Positions 9,402-20,397 are shown, counted from the stretch's first letter. The stretch: 34,498 bases of DNA from Geoalkalibacter sp. (GCF_030604225.1 NZ_JAUVWH010000015.1:1-34498), one strand, 5' to 3'. Notes: generated from the sequence alone by a model not told the origin. Numbers and translations: made by a program.

Positions 9402-11393
9402 GTGGCTGCTATCCGACCCAACCAAAGTGTCGAGAACGTGGAACGCTGGTTCCGCCTGCGGCTGCGCCTGGTCGGCGTCCTGTTTCTGGCAGCCTTCGCG
9501 GTGGTGGTGGGTCGCGCCTATTACCTTCAGGTACGCAATGGCGAGATGTGGCAAAAACGCGCCGAGCAGCAGTTTCAGCGCGCCGTTCCCCTGGCCCCGC
9601 AACGGGGCACCATCTTTGACCGCAACGGCGAGGAAATGGCGGTCAGCCTCGAAAATGATTCCATCTATGCCGATCCGAGCCGCCTGAAGGATGTCGCGGA
9701 AACCGCGCGCCAGCTGGCCCAGGCTTTGGAACTCAAGGCGTCCGATCTGCAGAAAAAACTCAGCGGGCCGCGCGGATTTGTGTGGGTGAAGCGCCGAGTG
9801 ACGCCGGCGGAAAGCGAGCGGGTCAAAGCCTTGAGTCTGGCGGGCATCGGCTTCATCAAGGAGCACAAGCGCTATTATCCCAATGCGGAGATCGGTGCGC
9901 AGCTGATCGGCTTCACCGGGCTTGATCCCCAGGGCCTTGAGGGTTTGGAACTCGCCTACGACGGTTTCCTGCTCGGTGACGGTGGCTACCTGCTGATGGA
10001 GCAGGACGCCCTGGGGCGCGGTATGACCGCCGGCAACAACGTCGTGCGCGAAGGCGATCTCGGCCACAGCCTCTATCTGACCATCGACCGCAACCTGCAA
10101 TTTTTGGTGGAAAAGGAGCTGGCGGCGCAGGTTAAGGCCATGCGTGCCCGGGCCGGCACGGTGGTGATGCTGGATCCGGCCACGGGGCGTGTGTTGGCCA
10201 TGGCCAGCCAGCCCGACTACAACCCCAATATGTTCTGGAAGTACAAGCCGGCCCAATGGCGCAATCGCGCCATCGGCGATTCCCTGGAACCGGGTTCGAC
10301 CTTCAAGATTTTTCTGTTGGCGGCCGCGCTGGAGCAGGGCGTGGTCAAGAAAAACCAGACCATCTACTGCGAAAACGGCAAATTTCGCGTCGGCGGGCGC
10401 ACCATCAACGATCATAAGCCCTACAAGAATCTGACGGTGCCCGAAATCCTCAAGGTCAGCTCCAACATCGGCACGGCCAAGATTGCCAAGTCGCTGGAGC
10501 GCGAACGTTTTCATCACTACATCGAGCGGTTCGGTTTCGGCGCCCAGACGGGCATCGACCTGCCCGGCGAGGCGATCGGCCTGGTGCGCAATCCGTCCCA
10601 GTGGTTTGAGATCGACCTGGCCGCCATCTCCTTCGGCCAGGGGATCAGCGTCACGCCCATGCAATTGGCGGCGGCCACGGCCGCCATTGCCAATGGGGGA
10701 ACCCTGATGCGTCCCTACCTGGTGGAGAAGATCGTCGACAGCCGTGGCCAGGTGGTGCGTCAGCAGGCGCCCACCGCCGTGCGTCGCGTGGTGTCGCGGG
10801 AAACCGCCGAACTGGTGCGCGAGATGATGGCGACGGTCACCGAAACCGGCGGCACCGGCACCCTCGCGGCGGTACCGGGTTTTCGCGTCGCGGGCAAGAC
10901 CGGCACGGCGCAGAAGGTCGATCCCGTGACCGGTGGTTATTCCGTGGACAAGCGGGTGTCCTCTTTTGTCGGTTTTGTGCCGGCCGAGGATCCGAAGGTC
11001 GTCATGGTCGTGGTGCTCGACGAACCTCAGGAGCATACCTATGGCGGCCTGGTGGCCGCGCCGGTGTTTTCGCGCATTGCGACGCCGGCCTTGATTCACC
11101 TGGGCGTCTCGCCGACCACGCCCAAGGGGGAAAGCCCTCTGCCGCCGGTGGTGGAGGCGCGCAACCTGACGCCTCTGGCGCCGCTCATCGAGCCGGAACC
11201 CGGGGGCGAGGGGCCGGGGCGCATGCCGGATCTGACCGGCATGAGTTATCGCCAGGTGCTGCAAGTCATGGAGCGTACCGGCCTCAATATCCGCCTGGAG
11301 GGATCGGGGCGGGTGGTGGAGCAGGTGCCGCGCTTCGGTGAGCCGATTCGTTATGATTCCGAGGTGCGCGTGCGCCTCGCCAGTTCGTCTTAA
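9402..11393 (+). CDS. ftsI: Septal peptidoglycan transpeptidase FtsI (PBP3/PBP2x-like) with C-terminal PASTA domain
   Basis: Class B penicillin-binding protein that cross-links septal peptidoglycan together with FtsW. 663 residues: one N-terminal membrane anchor (about 22-40), a PBP dimerisation domain starting at RGTIFDRNG, and a transpeptidase domain with all three active-site motifs: STFK (S299, K302), SSN (353-355) and KTGTAQ (499 on). The last ~55 residues (MPDLTGMSYRQVLQVMERTG on) form one PASTA domain, absent from E. coli FtsI. The start is the GTG at 9402; the ribosome-binding site AAGGA is rather distant. An in-frame GTG at 9438 just before the membrane helix is an alternative. Confidence 0.95.
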   Translation: MAAIRPNQSVENVERWFRLRLRLVGVLFLAAFAVVVGRAYYLQVRNGEMWQKRAEQQFQRAVPLAPQRGTIFDRNGEEMAVSLENDSIYADPSRLKDVAETARQLAQALELKASDLQKKLSGPRGFVWVKRRVTPAESERVKALSLAGIGFIKEHKRYYPNAEIGAQLIGFTGLDPQGLEGLELAYDGFLLGDGGYLLMEQDALGRGMTAGNNVVREGDLGHSLYLTIDRNLQFLVEKELAAQVKAMRARAGTVVMLDPATGRVLAMASQPDYNPNMFWKYKPAQWRNRAIGDSLEPGSTFKIFLLAAALEQGVVKKNQTIYCENGKFRVGGRTINDHKPYKNLTVPEILKVSSNIGTAKIAKSLERERFHHYIERFGFGAQTGIDLPGEAIGLVRNPSQWFEIDLAAISFGQGISVTPMQLAAATAAIANGGTLMRPYLVEKIVDSRGQVVRQQAPTAVRRVVSRETAELVREMMATVTETGGTGTLAAVPGFRVAGKTGTAQKVDPVTGGYSVDKRVSSFVGFVPAEDPKVVMVVVLDEPQEHTYGGLVAAPVFSRIATPALIHLGVSPTTPKGESPLPPVVEARNLTPLAPLIEPEPGGEGPGRMPDLTGMSYRQVLQVMERTGLNIRLEGSGRVVEQVPRFGEPIRYDSEVRVRLASSS

Positions 11394-11425
11394 AGCTTTT
11401 GACTTTTTCCGACAGGAATAGGAAA

Positions 11426-12937
11426 ATGCGCGATTCTGTGAATTTTTCCCAACTGATTTCGGGATATTCTCCGGCGGCGAACCTGCCGGATCCGCAGATC
11501 AGCGCCCTGCATTACGACAGCCGCCGGGTGGTCCCCGGCAGCGCATTTTTCGCCCTGCGCGGCGAAAATGCCGACGGTCATCAGTTCATCGGCCAAGCCA
11601 TCGCTCGCGGCGCGGTGGCGGTGGTCATGGAGGAAGCAAGAGAGCTTCCCGCCGGGGTTGCCGGTCTGGTGGTGCCCGACACGCGCGCGGCCCTTGCCGA
11701 GGCCGCCGCGGTGTTTTTCGGCGATCCGACGGCCGGCCTGCGGGTGGTGGGCGTGACCGGCACCAACGGCAAGACCACCACCACCTGGCTGCTCGAAGCG
11801 ATTCTGGCCGAGGCCGGTCATCGCCCGGCGGTCATGGGCACGGTGAATTACCGTTTCGGCGCACGCCAATTGCCCGCGCCCCATACCACCCCCGAAGCAC
11901 TGGAGCTGATGCAGGTGGTTCAGGATTTTCGCGCGCAGGGCGCGGACAGCCTGGTGATGGAAGTTTCGAGCCACGCCCTGCAACAGCACCGGGCGGACGG
12001 GGTGCGCTTTTCCGTGGGCGTTTTCACCAACCTCACCCCGGAGCATCTTGATTACCACGGCGACATGGACGCCTACTACGCCAGCAAGAAGCGCCTGTTC
12101 AGCGACCTTCTGCCGCGCGATCTGGGGCGTGCCGTGATCCATGTGGGGGATGAGTTCGGCAGGCGCCTCGCGGCCGAGGTGCCCAATGCCCTGACGTGCG
12201 GGTGTCGTGACGATGCCCAGGTCAGGCCTCTGGCGGCGGAGCTCTCCCTGGAGGGAATCCGCGCCCGGATTCAGACGCCGCGCGGCAGCCTGGATATCCA
12301 TTCGCGGCTCCTCGGGCAGTTCAACCTGGAAAATCTGCTGTGTGCCATCGCCGCGGCCGAGGCGCTGGAACTGCCGCAGGCGGCCATAGTCGCCGGACTG
12401 GCGCGGGCTCCGCAGGTTCCCGGGCGGTTGGAGAGCGTGGACAACCAGCGCGGGGCGGTCATCCTGGTGGATTACGCCCACACCGGCGACGCCCTGGAAA
12501 AGGCCCTGGTCACGGTGCGCGCCCTTGAGCCCCGCCGGGTTCTGGTGGTGTTCGGCTGCGGCGGCGACCGGGACCGGCGCAAGCGCCCGGTCATGGGCGC
12601 CGTTGCCGCGCGTCATGCCGACCTGGTGGTGGTGACCAGCGACAACCCGCGTAGCGAAGAACCCCAGGCCATCATCGCGGAGATCTTGGCGGGCCTGCGC
12701 GAGGCCGGCTGCCCGGCCCTGACCCGGGAGGAACTGGGGCGGGCGGGGGGGCGCGGCTATGTTGTCGAGCCGGATCGGCGGCGCGCCATCACGCTTGCCG
12801 TATCCCTGCTGGCCCAGGGCGATCTGCTGCTGGTGGCGGGCAAGGGACACGAGGATTATCAGATTGTGGGCAGCGAGCGTTTTCACTTCGACGATCGCGA
12901 GGAAGTGAAGCGCGCGCTTGGGGAGCAGGAGGTCTAG
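11426..12937 (+). CDS. murE: UDP-MurNAc-L-Ala-D-Glu:meso-diaminopimelate ligase
   Basis: Cytoplasmic Mur ligase adding the third stem residue of the peptidoglycan precursor. The ORF track starts at a TTG (11399). The ATG at 11426, behind the purine-rich GACAGGAATAGGAAA, is preferred and gives 503 residues. The ATP-binding GVTGTNGKTTT is at 109-119. The specificity motif DNPR (406-409) is the form used by meso-DAP enzymes, so the cell wall is probably of the DAP type. Other landmarks are HTTPEALELM, EVSSHAL, TNLTPEHLDYHGDM and AGKGHEDYQ. Confidence 0.97.
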   Translation: MRDSVNFSQLISGYSPAANLPDPQISALHYDSRRVVPGSAFFALRGENADGHQFIGQAIARGAVAVVMEEARELPAGVAGLVVPDTRAALAEAAAVFFGDPTAGLRVVGVTGTNGKTTTTWLLEAILAEAGHRPAVMGTVNYRFGARQLPAPHTTPEALELMQVVQDFRAQGADSLVMEVSSHALQQHRADGVRFSVGVFTNLTPEHLDYHGDMDAYYASKKRLFSDLLPRDLGRAVIHVGDEFGRRLAAEVPNALTCGCRDDAQVRPLAAELSLEGIRARIQTPRGSLDIHSRLLGQFNLENLLCAIAAAEALELPQAAIVAGLARAPQVPGRLESVDNQRGAVILVDYAHTGDALEKALVTVRALEPRRVLVVFGCGGDRDRRKRPVMGAVAARHADLVVVTSDNPRSEEPQAIIAEILAGLREAGCPALTREELGRAGGRGYVVEPDRRRAITLAVSLLAQGDLLLVAGKGHEDYQIVGSERFHFDDREEVKRALGEQEV

Positions 12938-12940
12938 CTG

Positions 12941-14338
12941 ATGAAACTTGATTTGGCAACCATAGCCCGGGTGACGGGCGGAACGCTGTTGCCGCCGGGA
13001 GCCGGCGGTACGGTTGAAGGAGTTTCCAGCGACAGCCGCTCCATTGAGTCGGGCGAACTGTTCGTGCCCCTGCGCGGTGAAAATTTCGACGGGCACGATT
13101 TTCTCGTGCAGGCGGCGCGCCGCGGCGCCGCGGCCTGTCTTTCCGAGGAAATCGTCGCCGGGTTTCCCGTGCCGGTGATTCATGTGCCGGACACCCTGCG
13201 CGCCATGGGCGATTTGGCCGCCGACTGGCGGCTGCGCTTGGCGGGACCGTTGGTGGCGGTGACCGGCTCTTCCGGAAAAACCACCACCAAGGAAATGCTC
13301 GCGGCGATTCTCGAACAGACCGGCGCGGGGCTCAAAACCGAGGGCAATTTCAACAATCTCATCGGCGTGCCCCTGACGCTGTTCAAGCTCAATCCCGAGG
13401 AGCATCGCTGGGCGGTGATCGAAATGGGCATGAGCGCCCGCGGTGAAATCGCCCGCCTGGCGGAGATCGCTCGCCCCCAGATCGGCATCATCACCAACAT
13501 CGGTCCGGCCCATCTCGAAGTCCTGCAGGGAATCGACGGCGTGGCGCGGGCCAAGGGTGAGTTGTTCATCGCCCTGCCGCCCGGCGGCACCGCCATTGTC
13601 AATGCCGATGACCCACGCACCCGTGAGTTGCCCGTGGCCAACGGCGTGCGGCGCCTGCTGTTCGGGGAATGCGAGAGCGCCCAGGTGCGGGCGCGCGAGA
13701 TCCGCGTCCAGGGTCACGAGGCGGCTTTCAAGTTGTGTCTGGGCGAGCAGGAGGTTCTCGTGCGCCTGCGCGTGCCGGGCCGCCACAACGTGCTCAACGC
13801 CCTGGCGGCTGCCGCCGCGGCCCATGCCCTGGGCGTCGCGCCGGCCCTGATCGCCCGCGGCCTGGGGCGCTACCGCCCCATCGCCGGACGTCTCAATCTG
13901 GCCAATCTGCCCGGCGGCGCCCTGCTCATCGATGACAGCTACAATGCCAATCCCCTGTCGGTCAAGGCGGCTCTTGCCACCCTGGATGAGCTGCCGGGCG
14001 GCGGCCGCCGCATCGCCGTGCTCGGTGACATGCTGGAACTGGGGCCGGAGGCGGCGAGCCTGCATCGGGAAATCGGCGCCGAAGCCGCGCGGCGCTGCGA
14101 TCTGCTCGTCGTGCTGGGCAACATGGCGCAAGAACTCGCCGCCGGTGCCCGTGCGGCGGGCATGGACGAGAGCCGGGTGTGGATCGCGCGCGATCACCAG
14201 GACATCGCCAACCGTCTGCAGGATGTTCTGGTTCGGGGTGATCGTTTGCTGGTCAAGGGATCGCGGGGCATGAGAATGGAGAAAATCTGCGCACTGCTGC
14301 AGGAACGTCAGGAGTTCCGGCTGGCCGTGGTGATCTGA
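12941..14338 (+). CDS. murF: UDP-MurNAc-tripeptide:D-Ala-D-Ala ligase
   Basis: Adds the D-Ala-D-Ala dipeptide made by Ddl (also in the cluster) to complete the MurNAc-pentapeptide precursor. 465 residues. Motifs: N-terminal [22 protein letters not shown]-binding [49 protein letters not shown], and C-terminal [15 protein letters not shown]. It starts 3 bases after murE, with the GGAGG ribosome-binding site inside the murE end. Confidence 0.97.
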   Translation: MKLDLATIARVTGGTLLPPGAGGTVEGVSSDSRSIESGELFVPLRGENFDGHDFLVQAARRGAAACLSEEIVAGFPVPVIHVPDTLRAMGDLAADWRLRLAGPLVAVTGSSGKTTTKEMLAAILEQTGAGLKTEGNFNNLIGVPLTLFKLNPEEHRWAVIEMGMSARGEIARLAEIARPQIGIITNIGPAHLEVLQGIDGVARAKGELFIALPPGGTAIVNADDPRTRELPVANGVRRLLFGECESAQVRAREIRVQGHEAAFKLCLGEQEVLVRLRVPGRHNVLNALAAAAAAHALGVAPALIARGLGRYRPIAGRLNLANLPGGALLIDDSYNANPLSVKAALATLDELPGGGRRIAVLGDMLELGPEAASLHREIGAEAARRCDLLVVLGNMAQELAAGARAAGMDESRVWIARDHQDIANRLQDVLVRGDRLLVKGSRGMRMEKICALLQERQEFRLAVVI

Positions 14339-14348
14339 GGACGGACGC

Positions 14349-15425
14349 ATGCTCTACCACCTGCTGTACCCGCTGCATACCGAATATTCGGCGTTCTATG
14401 TGTTCCGGTTCATCACCTTCCGGACCATATACGCGACCATCACCGCCCTGGTGATCTCTTTCCTGATCGGTCCCTGGCTGATCAACAAGCTGTCGTCCCT
14501 GCAGATCGGCCAGTCGATCCGCAAGCTCGGGCCCGAATCCCATTTCAAGAAAGAGGGCACGCCGACCATGGGCGGCACCCTGATTCTCTGCGCCATCGTG
14601 CTGCCGACCCTGCTGTGGGCCGATCTGACCAATCTCTATGTGTGGGTGGTGCTGCTGGTCACGGTCGGTTTCGGCATCGTCGGCTTCAGCGACGACCTGC
14701 TCAAAGTGCGCAAGCGCAACAGCGACGGGCTTTCCGCGCGGTCCAAGATGTTCTGGCTGCTGCTCATCGCCTTTGCCGCCGGTTTGATCCTCTATGTCTA
14801 TCCCCCCTTTCAGACCACCCTGGGTGTTCCCTTCTTCAAGAACGTGCGGCCCGAATTGGGCCTTTTCTACATTCCCTTCGCGCTTTTGGTCATCGTGGGC
14901 GCCGGCAACGCCGTGAACCTCACGGATGGCCTTGATGGCCTGGCCATCGGCCCGATGATCATCGCCTCGGGCACCTATCTGCTCTTCGCCTATCTGGCGG
15001 GCAATGCGCGACTGGCCGAATATCTGCAGATCAACCCCGTGCCCGGAGCCGGCGAACTCTCGATCCTGTGCGGCGCCATGGTCGGCGCGGGGCTGGGGTT
15101 TCTCTGGTTCAACAGCTATCCCGCCCAGGTGTTCATGGGCGATGTGGGCAGTCTGTCCCTGGGCGGCGCCCTGGGCACCATCGCCGTCATCACCAAGCAG
15201 GAAATCGTGCTGGTGATCGTCGGCGGGATTTTTGTCCTGGAGGCGCTGTCGGTGATCTTCCAGGTCACGTCCTTTCGCCTTTACGGCAAACGGATCTTCA
15301 AGATGGCGCCGATTCATCACCATTTCGAGCTCAAGGGCTGGCCCGAGCCCAAGATCATCGTGCGTTTCTGGATCATCAGCATCATTCTGGCGCTGGTGTC
15401 CCTCTCGACCCTGAAGCTGAGGTAA
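14349..15425 (+). CDS. mraY: Phospho-MurNAc-pentapeptide translocase
   Basis: Integral membrane enzyme that transfers phospho-MurNAc-pentapeptide to undecaprenyl phosphate, forming lipid I. 358 residues with about ten hydrophobic segments. Signature motifs are GTPTMGG, the Asp-rich [47 protein letters not shown] and the [11 protein letters not shown] loop. The ATG is preceded by GAGG and lies 10 bases after murF. Confidence 0.98.
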   Translation: MLYHLLYPLHTEYSAFYVFRFITFRTIYATITALVISFLIGPWLINKLSSLQIGQSIRKLGPESHFKKEGTPTMGGTLILCAIVLPTLLWADLTNLYVWVVLLVTVGFGIVGFSDDLLKVRKRNSDGLSARSKMFWLLLIAFAAGLILYVYPPFQTTLGVPFFKNVRPELGLFYIPFALLVIVGAGNAVNLTDGLDGLAIGPMIIASGTYLLFAYLAGNARLAEYLQINPVPGAGELSILCGAMVGAGLGFLWFNSYPAQVFMGDVGSLSLGGALGTIAVITKQEIVLVIVGGIFVLEALSVIFQVTSFRLYGKRIFKMAPIHHHFELKGWPEPKIIVRFWIISIILALVSLSTLKLR

Positions 15426-15429
15426 GGCC

Positions 15430-16794
15430 GTGAATCCCTATGCCGGAAAAAATGTGGCGATCGTCGGCGCGGGCCGTACCGGCTTGGCGCTGGTCGGTTA
15501 TTTCCTGCGCGCGGGGGCACGCCTGACTCTTTCCGACCGCCGGGAGCGCGACCGCATTCCCCAGGCCGAGACCCTGACGCAGGCCGGCGTGCGCCTGGAT
15601 TGTGGCGGGCACAGCGCGGAACTGCTCGGCGCAGCCGACCTGATCGTGGTCAGCCCCGGCGTGCCCCTCGATCAGCCGGCCCTGGCGGCGGCCGCGCGCG
15701 CCGGCGTGCCCATTCTCGGTGAAATCGAAATTGCCTGGCGGGCGCTCAGGGCACCGCTGGTGGCGATTACCGGCACCAACGGCAAGTCGACCACCACCAC
15801 CCTGTGCGGCGATATCTTTCAGGCTTGGGGAAAAAAAACCTTTGTCGGCGGCAACCTCGGCCAGCCGCTCATCGATGCGACGCGCGAGGACGGCTGGGAC
15901 TGGCTGGTGGCCGAGTTGTCCTCCTTCCAGTTGGAGGCGGTGGCGGATTTCCGGCCGCGTTTTGCCCTGCTGCTCAACATCACCGAGGATCACCTCGATC
16001 GCTATCCCGACATGGACAGCTACCTGGCGGCCAAGGCGCAAGTCTTCGCCCGCCAGCAGAACGATGACGTCACGGTGCTTAACCTGGAGGATCCGCTGGT
16101 GCTCAAGGCGGCGGCGGAGTGCCGGGCACGCAAGGTGTTTTTCTCCTCGGCGCGGGTTCTCGATGAGGGCATGGGATTTGACGGTGACGCCCTGGTCTGG
16201 CGCATGGGCGGTTGCGAGGAGCGTTTCGCCGTGGCCGACATGCAGCTGCGCGGGTTGCACAACGTCGAGAACGCCATGGCCGCCCTGATCCCGGCGTTGC
16301 TTTCCGGCTGTCCGGCCGCTCTTGCCTGGCGGGCGGTCTGCGCTTTTGGCGGCCTGCCGCATCGCATGGTGCCGGTGCGGCGGCTCGATGGGGTGACCTG
16401 GTACAACGATTCCAAGGCGACCAACGTCGGCAGCGTGGTCAAGAGCCTGGCCGGACTGAGCCATCCGGTGACGCTGATTGCCGGGGGCAAGGACAAGGGC
16501 GGCGATTATGCGCCCCTGGTGCCGCTGGTGCGCGAGCGGGTCGCTCACCTGATTCTCATCGGTGAAGCGGCCGCGCGCATCGAATCGGTCCTCGGTGCGC
16601 TGGCCCACTGCCTGCGGGCGTCGGATATGGCCGACGCGGTTCGGCGTGCCCGCGAGCTGACCCCGGCCGGAGGAACGGTGCTGCTCTCGCCGGCCTGCTC
16701 CAGCTACGATATGTTTCGGGATTTTGAAGAGCGCGGCGATATTTTCGCCGGCCTGGTCAAAGCTCTGCCGGAAGGCGAAGCCAAGGCGGTCTAG
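15430..16794 (+). CDS. murD: UDP-MurNAc-L-Ala:D-Glu ligase
   Basis: Adds D-glutamate, the second residue of the stem peptide. 454 residues, GTG start 4 bases after mraY. An N-terminal Rossmann-like domain (NVAIVGAGRTGLALVGYF) is followed by the ATP-binding ITGTNGKSTTTTL, then NLGQPLI, AELSSFQLE, NITEDHLDRYPDM, and the C-terminal YNDSKATNV and AGGKDKGGDY signatures. All usual motifs are present. Confidence 0.97.
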   Translation: MNPYAGKNVAIVGAGRTGLALVGYFLRAGARLTLSDRRERDRIPQAETLTQAGVRLDCGGHSAELLGAADLIVVSPGVPLDQPALAAAARAGVPILGEIEIAWRALRAPLVAITGTNGKSTTTTLCGDIFQAWGKKTFVGGNLGQPLIDATREDGWDWLVAELSSFQLEAVADFRPRFALLLNITEDHLDRYPDMDSYLAAKAQVFARQQNDDVTVLNLEDPLVLKAAAECRARKVFFSSARVLDEGMGFDGDALVWRMGGCEERFAVADMQLRGLHNVENAMAALIPALLSGCPAALAWRAVCAFGGLPHRMVPVRRLDGVTWYNDSKATNVGSVVKSLAGLSHPVTLIAGGKDKGGDYAPLVPLVRERVAHLILIGEAAARIESVLGALAHCLRASDMADAVRRARELTPAGGTVLLSPACSSYDMFRDFEERGDIFAGLVKALPEGEAKAV

Positions 16795-16796
16795 AC

Positions 16797-17903
16797 ATGA
16801 CGATCCGACGCGAATTCGATACGGCGATTCTGCTTCTGGCGGTGGTGCTCACCTGCTTCGGGGTGGTCATGGTCTATTCGTCGTCGTCGATCATGGCCGC
16901 CAAGCGTTTCGGCGATGACTTTTTCTTCCTCAAGCGTCAGGGGATCTTCGCCGTCGCCGGCTTTGCCCTGATGGCCGCCGCCATGTACATCGACTATCGC
17001 TTCTGGCGTCGCTTGACGGTCTTTGTCATGGCCACCGCGGTGATCCTGCTTGTCTTGGTGCTGATCCCGGGGGTCGGGGCCAGTGTCGGCGGCGCTTCGC
17101 GCTGGCTGCGCCTGCCGGGGTTCTCGGTGCAGCCGGCGGAACTCGCCAAGCTGGCCATGGTGTTCTACCTGGCCCATTCGCTGGCGCGCAAGAAAGACAA
17201 GATGAAAAGTTTCAAGCTCGGTTTCCTGCCCTACATGCTGGTGCTGGGCTGCCTGCTGGGGCTGTTGCTGCTGCAGCCCGACCTGGGCAGCGCCATGGTC
17301 ATCGCCGGTGTGTCCATGGCCATGCTCATGGTCGGCGGCGCGCGCCTGAGCTACCTGATTTCGGTGGCATTGCTCGCGGTGCCGGTGCTCTACATGGCGA
17401 TCATGCAGGTCGATTACCGCCGCCGGCGCATCCTGGCGTTTCTCGATCCCTGGGAAGATCCCTACAACACGGGTTTCCAGATCATCCAGAGCTGGACCGC
17501 CTTCGGCCTGGGCGGCGTGTTCGGCAAGGGCCTCGGCGAAGGCCAGCAGAAACTCTTTTATCTGCCCGAGGCGCATACGGATTTCATCCTGTCCGTGGTC
17601 GGCGAGGAATTGGGCTTTGTCGGCGTGCTGGTGGTGGCCGCCATGTTTCTGGTGCTCTGCCTGCGGGGCCTGCGCATCGCCCAGCAGGCCCCGGATGACT
17701 ATGGACGCCATTTGGCCTTCGGCCTGACCTTTCTCATCGGCCTGGGCGCTTTCATCAACATGGGCGTGGTGCTCGGCTTGCTGCCCACCAAGGGCCTGGC
17801 CCTGCCGCTGCTCTCCTATGGGGGGACCAGTCTTCTGACCACCCTGTTCGCGCTCGGAGTTCTGCTCAACATCTCGCGCCAGAGCAGGGAGGACAAGCCA
17901 TGA
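16797..17903 (+). CDS. ftsW: SEDS-family septal peptidoglycan glycosyltransferase FtsW
   Basis: Polytopic membrane protein that polymerises lipid II into septal glycan strands with FtsI. 368 residues and about ten transmembrane segments. SEDS signatures: GVVMVYSSSS near the N-terminus, GASRWLRLPGFSVQPAELAKLA, the GKGLGEGQQKLFYLPEAHTD loop ending in FILSVVGEELG, and the C-terminal PTKGLALPLLSYGGTSLL. It starts 2 bases after murD and overlaps murG by four bases (ATGA). FtsW is preferred over RodA because of its place between murD and murG. Confidence 0.97.
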   Translation: MTIRREFDTAILLLAVVLTCFGVVMVYSSSSIMAAKRFGDDFFFLKRQGIFAVAGFALMAAAMYIDYRFWRRLTVFVMATAVILLVLVLIPGVGASVGGASRWLRLPGFSVQPAELAKLAMVFYLAHSLARKKDKMKSFKLGFLPYMLVLGCLLGLLLLQPDLGSAMVIAGVSMAMLMVGGARLSYLISVALLAVPVLYMAIMQVDYRRRRILAFLDPWEDPYNTGFQIIQSWTAFGLGGVFGKGLGEGQQKLFYLPEAHTDFILSVVGEELGFVGVLVVAAMFLVLCLRGLRIAQQAPDDYGRHLAFGLTFLIGLGAFINMGVVLGLLPTKGLALPLLSYGGTSLLTTLFALGVLLNISRQSREDKP

Positions 17904-18979
17904 GGATGCTGCTGGCGGGTGGTGGAACCGGCGGTCACCTGTTTCCCGCCGTTGCCTTGGCCGAGCAGCTGCTGCGCGAGGAACCCGATGCGCAGGTGCT
18001 GTTCGTCGGCACCGAACGTGGCCTGGAAAGTCGTGTGCTGCCCCGCCTTGGTCTTGCGCTGCGCAAGATCGAGATCAGCGGCCTGGTGGGCAAGGGCTGG
18101 CGGCACAGGTTGGCCCTGCTGCCCCAGCTGCTGAAAAGTTTTTGGCAATCCTGGGCGATTGTGCGCGAATTTCGACCCGACGTGGTGGTCGGTGTCGGCG
18201 GCTACGCTTCGGGCCCGGTGCTGGCCGTCGCGCGCCTGCTCGGCTACCCGGTGTTGATTCATGAGCAAAATGCCCGTCCCGGGTTGACCAATCGTCTGCT
18301 GGCGCCCTGGGTGCAGCGCGTCTGCCTGTCCTTTGCCGAGGCTCAGGATCTCTTGCGCCGCGCCTCGGTGGTGGTCACGGGCAACCCGGTGCGTCTCGGA
18401 TTGGCTGATTGCCCGCCGCCACCGCCGGGCACGCCCCATCTCCTGGTGTTCGGCGGGTCCCTGGGCGCGCGCGCCATCAATGACGCGATGCTGGCCACCC
18501 TGCCGGAGTTGGCCGACCTCAAGGGCCGGATTGGTCTGCTGCACCAGACGGGCGAGGAGGATCTGCAGCGGGTGCGCGAGGGGTATCGAGCCGCCGGCTG
18601 GAATCCCGAGTGGGTGGTGCCGTTCATCGACGACATGAGCGCGGCCTATCGCCGGGCCCATCTGGTGGTATGCCGGGCCGGGGCCACCACCCTGGCGGAA
18701 TTGACGGCCTGCGGGCGAGCCGCCATCCTGGTGCCCTATCCCCATGCGGCGGGCGATCACCAGACGGCCAATGCCCACGCCCTGGCGGAAAAGGGCGCGG
18801 CGCTGCTGCTGCCCCAATCCCAGTTGACCCCCGCGCGGCTGGGACAATTGGTACGCGATCTGCTCGCGGATCTCGATCTGTTGACTTCCATGGCCGGGGC
18901 CGCCCATGCCCTGGGCAAAAGGGACGCAGCCGCCGCGATTCTCAAGGAATGCCGGGCGATTGCCCAAAAACGCAAGTAG
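17900..18979 (+). CDS. murG: UDP-GlcNAc:lipid I GlcNAc transferase
   Basis: Membrane-associated GT28 glycosyltransferase converting lipid I to lipid II, the substrate of FtsW. 359 residues. The first G-loop [16 protein letters not shown] is at the N-terminus, followed by [28 protein letters not shown], the third G-loop [11 protein letters not shown], and the donor-binding [20 protein letters not shown]. The start overlaps the ftsW stop, so translation is coupled. Confidence 0.97.
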   Translation: MRMLLAGGGTGGHLFPAVALAEQLLREEPDAQVLFVGTERGLESRVLPRLGLALRKIEISGLVGKGWRHRLALLPQLLKSFWQSWAIVREFRPDVVVGVGGYASGPVLAVARLLGYPVLIHEQNARPGLTNRLLAPWVQRVCLSFAEAQDLLRRASVVVTGNPVRLGLADCPPPPPGTPHLLVFGGSLGARAINDAMLATLPELADLKGRIGLLHQTGEEDLQRVREGYRAAGWNPEWVVPFIDDMSAAYRRAHLVVCRAGATTLAELTACGRAAILVPYPHAAGDHQTANAHALAEKGAALLLPQSQLTPARLGQLVRDLLADLDLLTSMAGAAHALGKRDAAAAILKECRAIAQKRK

Positions 18980-19005
18980 CGCCTGATCCTGCAAGCGGAG
19001 AAAGC

Positions 19006-20397
19006 ATGTACGGAAAGATCCGAAAAATTCATTTCGTCGGCATCGGCGGCATCGGCATGAGCGGCATCGCCGAGGTGCTGCTCAATCTCGGCTATCAGGT
19101 GTCGGGGTCGGATCTGCGCGAAAGCGAGATCACCCGGCGGCTGGCCGACCTTGGCGGCGAGATTTTCTACGGCCATCGCGCGGAGAACCTCCGGGATGTG
19201 GATGTGGTGGTGACCTCTACGGCGGTGAAAAAGGACAATCCCGAGGTCGTGGATGCTCATCGACGCCTGATTCCGGTCATCCCGCGCGCGGAAATGCTCG
19301 CCGAATTGATGCGCATGAAGTACGGCCTCGCCGTGGCCGGCACCCACGGCAAGACCACCACTACCAGCATGGTGGCAACCCTGCTGTATCATGGCGGCAT
19401 CGATCCGACCTCTGTCATCGGCGGGCGTCTCGATTCCCTGGGTTCCAACGCGAAACTCGGCCAGGGCAAGTTCCTGGTGGCCGAGGCCGACGAGTCGGAC
19501 GGCTCCTTCATGCTGCTCTCGCCGACCATCGCGGTGGTGACCAACATCGATGCCGACCACCTCGATTTCTACCGCGACCTGGAGCAGATCAAGGACACCT
19601 TTGTCGATTTCATCAACAAGGTGCCCTTTTACGGCCTGGCGGTGCTCTGCCTCGACGATCCCAACATCCAGGCCATCATTCCCCGGGTCAAGAAGCGATT
19701 TCTCACCTACGGCCTCGCCGGCCAGGCCGATTTGCATGCCACCGACATCGTGCATCAGGCCGGGCGCACCTCCTTTCGCGTGCATTGCCGCGGCGAGGAT
19801 CTGGGCCAGGTCAGCTTTCGCATGCCGGGACGTCATAACGTCCTCAACGCCTTGGCGGCCATCGCCGTGGCCATGGAAATCGGCATTCCCTTCTGGAACA
19901 TCGCCGACGGTTTTCAGGATTTCGGCGGAGTGCAGCGCCGTTTCCAGATCAAGTACGACGCCCAGGACATCATGGTGGTCGATGATTACGGACACCACCC
20001 GGCCGAGATCAAGGCCACCCTGGCCGCGGCCCGCTCGGGCTGGGATCGCCGCGTCATCGCCGTCTTTCAGCCCCATCGCTTCAGCCGCACCCAGGCCCTG
20101 TTCGAGGAATTCGTCACCGCCTTCTATCAGGCCGACCATCTGGTGGTGACCGATATCTACGCCGCCGGCGAAGAGCCCGTCGCCGGGGTCGACAGCGCCG
20201 CCCTGGTGGAGAGCATCCGCCGCCACGGCCACAAGGATGCCCATTACGTCGGCGAGCGCAGCGCCGTGGTGCCGCACCTCGCGCCCCTGCTGCGGCCCGG
20301 CGACATGGTCATCACCCTGGGGGCGGGCAACATCTGGCAGGTGGGGGAGGATCTCATCCGCCATCTGCGTGAGCGCGACAAGGGCGCCATTTCTTGA
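19006..20397 (+). CDS. murC: UDP-MurNAc:L-alanine ligase
   Basis: First Mur ligase, adding L-Ala to UDP-MurNAc. The ORF track opens at 18610 inside murG, but the family start [20 protein letters not shown] is the ATG at 19006, preceded by an AAGCGGAGAAAG-type ribosome-binding site, giving 463 residues. Motifs: [25 protein letters not shown] (ATP), [19 protein letters not shown] and [14 protein letters not shown]. It is followed by a 62-base gap and ddl; murB, often found here in related clusters, is absent. Confidence 0.97.
   Translation: MYGKIRKIHFVGIGGIGMSGIAEVLLNLGYQVSGSDLRESEITRRLADLGGEIFYGHRAENLRDVDVVVTSTAVKKDNPEVVDAHRRLIPVIPRAEMLAELMRMKYGLAVAGTHGKTTTTSMVATLLYHGGIDPTSVIGGRLDSLGSNAKLGQGKFLVAEADESDGSFMLLSPTIAVVTNIDADHLDFYRDLEQIKDTFVDFINKVPFYGLAVLCLDDPNIQAIIPRVKKRFLTYGLAGQADLHATDIVHQAGRTSFRVHCRGEDLGQVSFRMPGRHNVLNALAAIAVAMEIGIPFWNIADGFQDFGGVQRRFQIKYDAQDIMVVDDYGHHPAEIKATLAAARSGWDRRVIAVFQPHRFSRTQALFEEFVTAFYQADHLVVTDIYAAGEEPVAGVDSAALVESIRRHGHKDAHYVGERSAVVPHLAPLLRPGDMVITLGAGNIWQVGEDLIRHLRERDKGAIS

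Noticed and set aside
9336-11264. 642-residue minus-strand ORF opposite ftsI
   Set aside because: Same reasoning: mirror frame of a conserved gene with all catalytic motifs on the plus strand.
11390-14350. 986-residue minus-strand ORF opposite murE-murF
   Set aside because: The longest ORF in the track after none of the real genes, but it is antisense to two intact Mur ligases and shows no recognisable motif; shadow of strong third-position GC bias.
18757-20364. 535-residue minus-strand ORF opposite murC
   Set aside because: Antisense to murC, no domain, no start signal.
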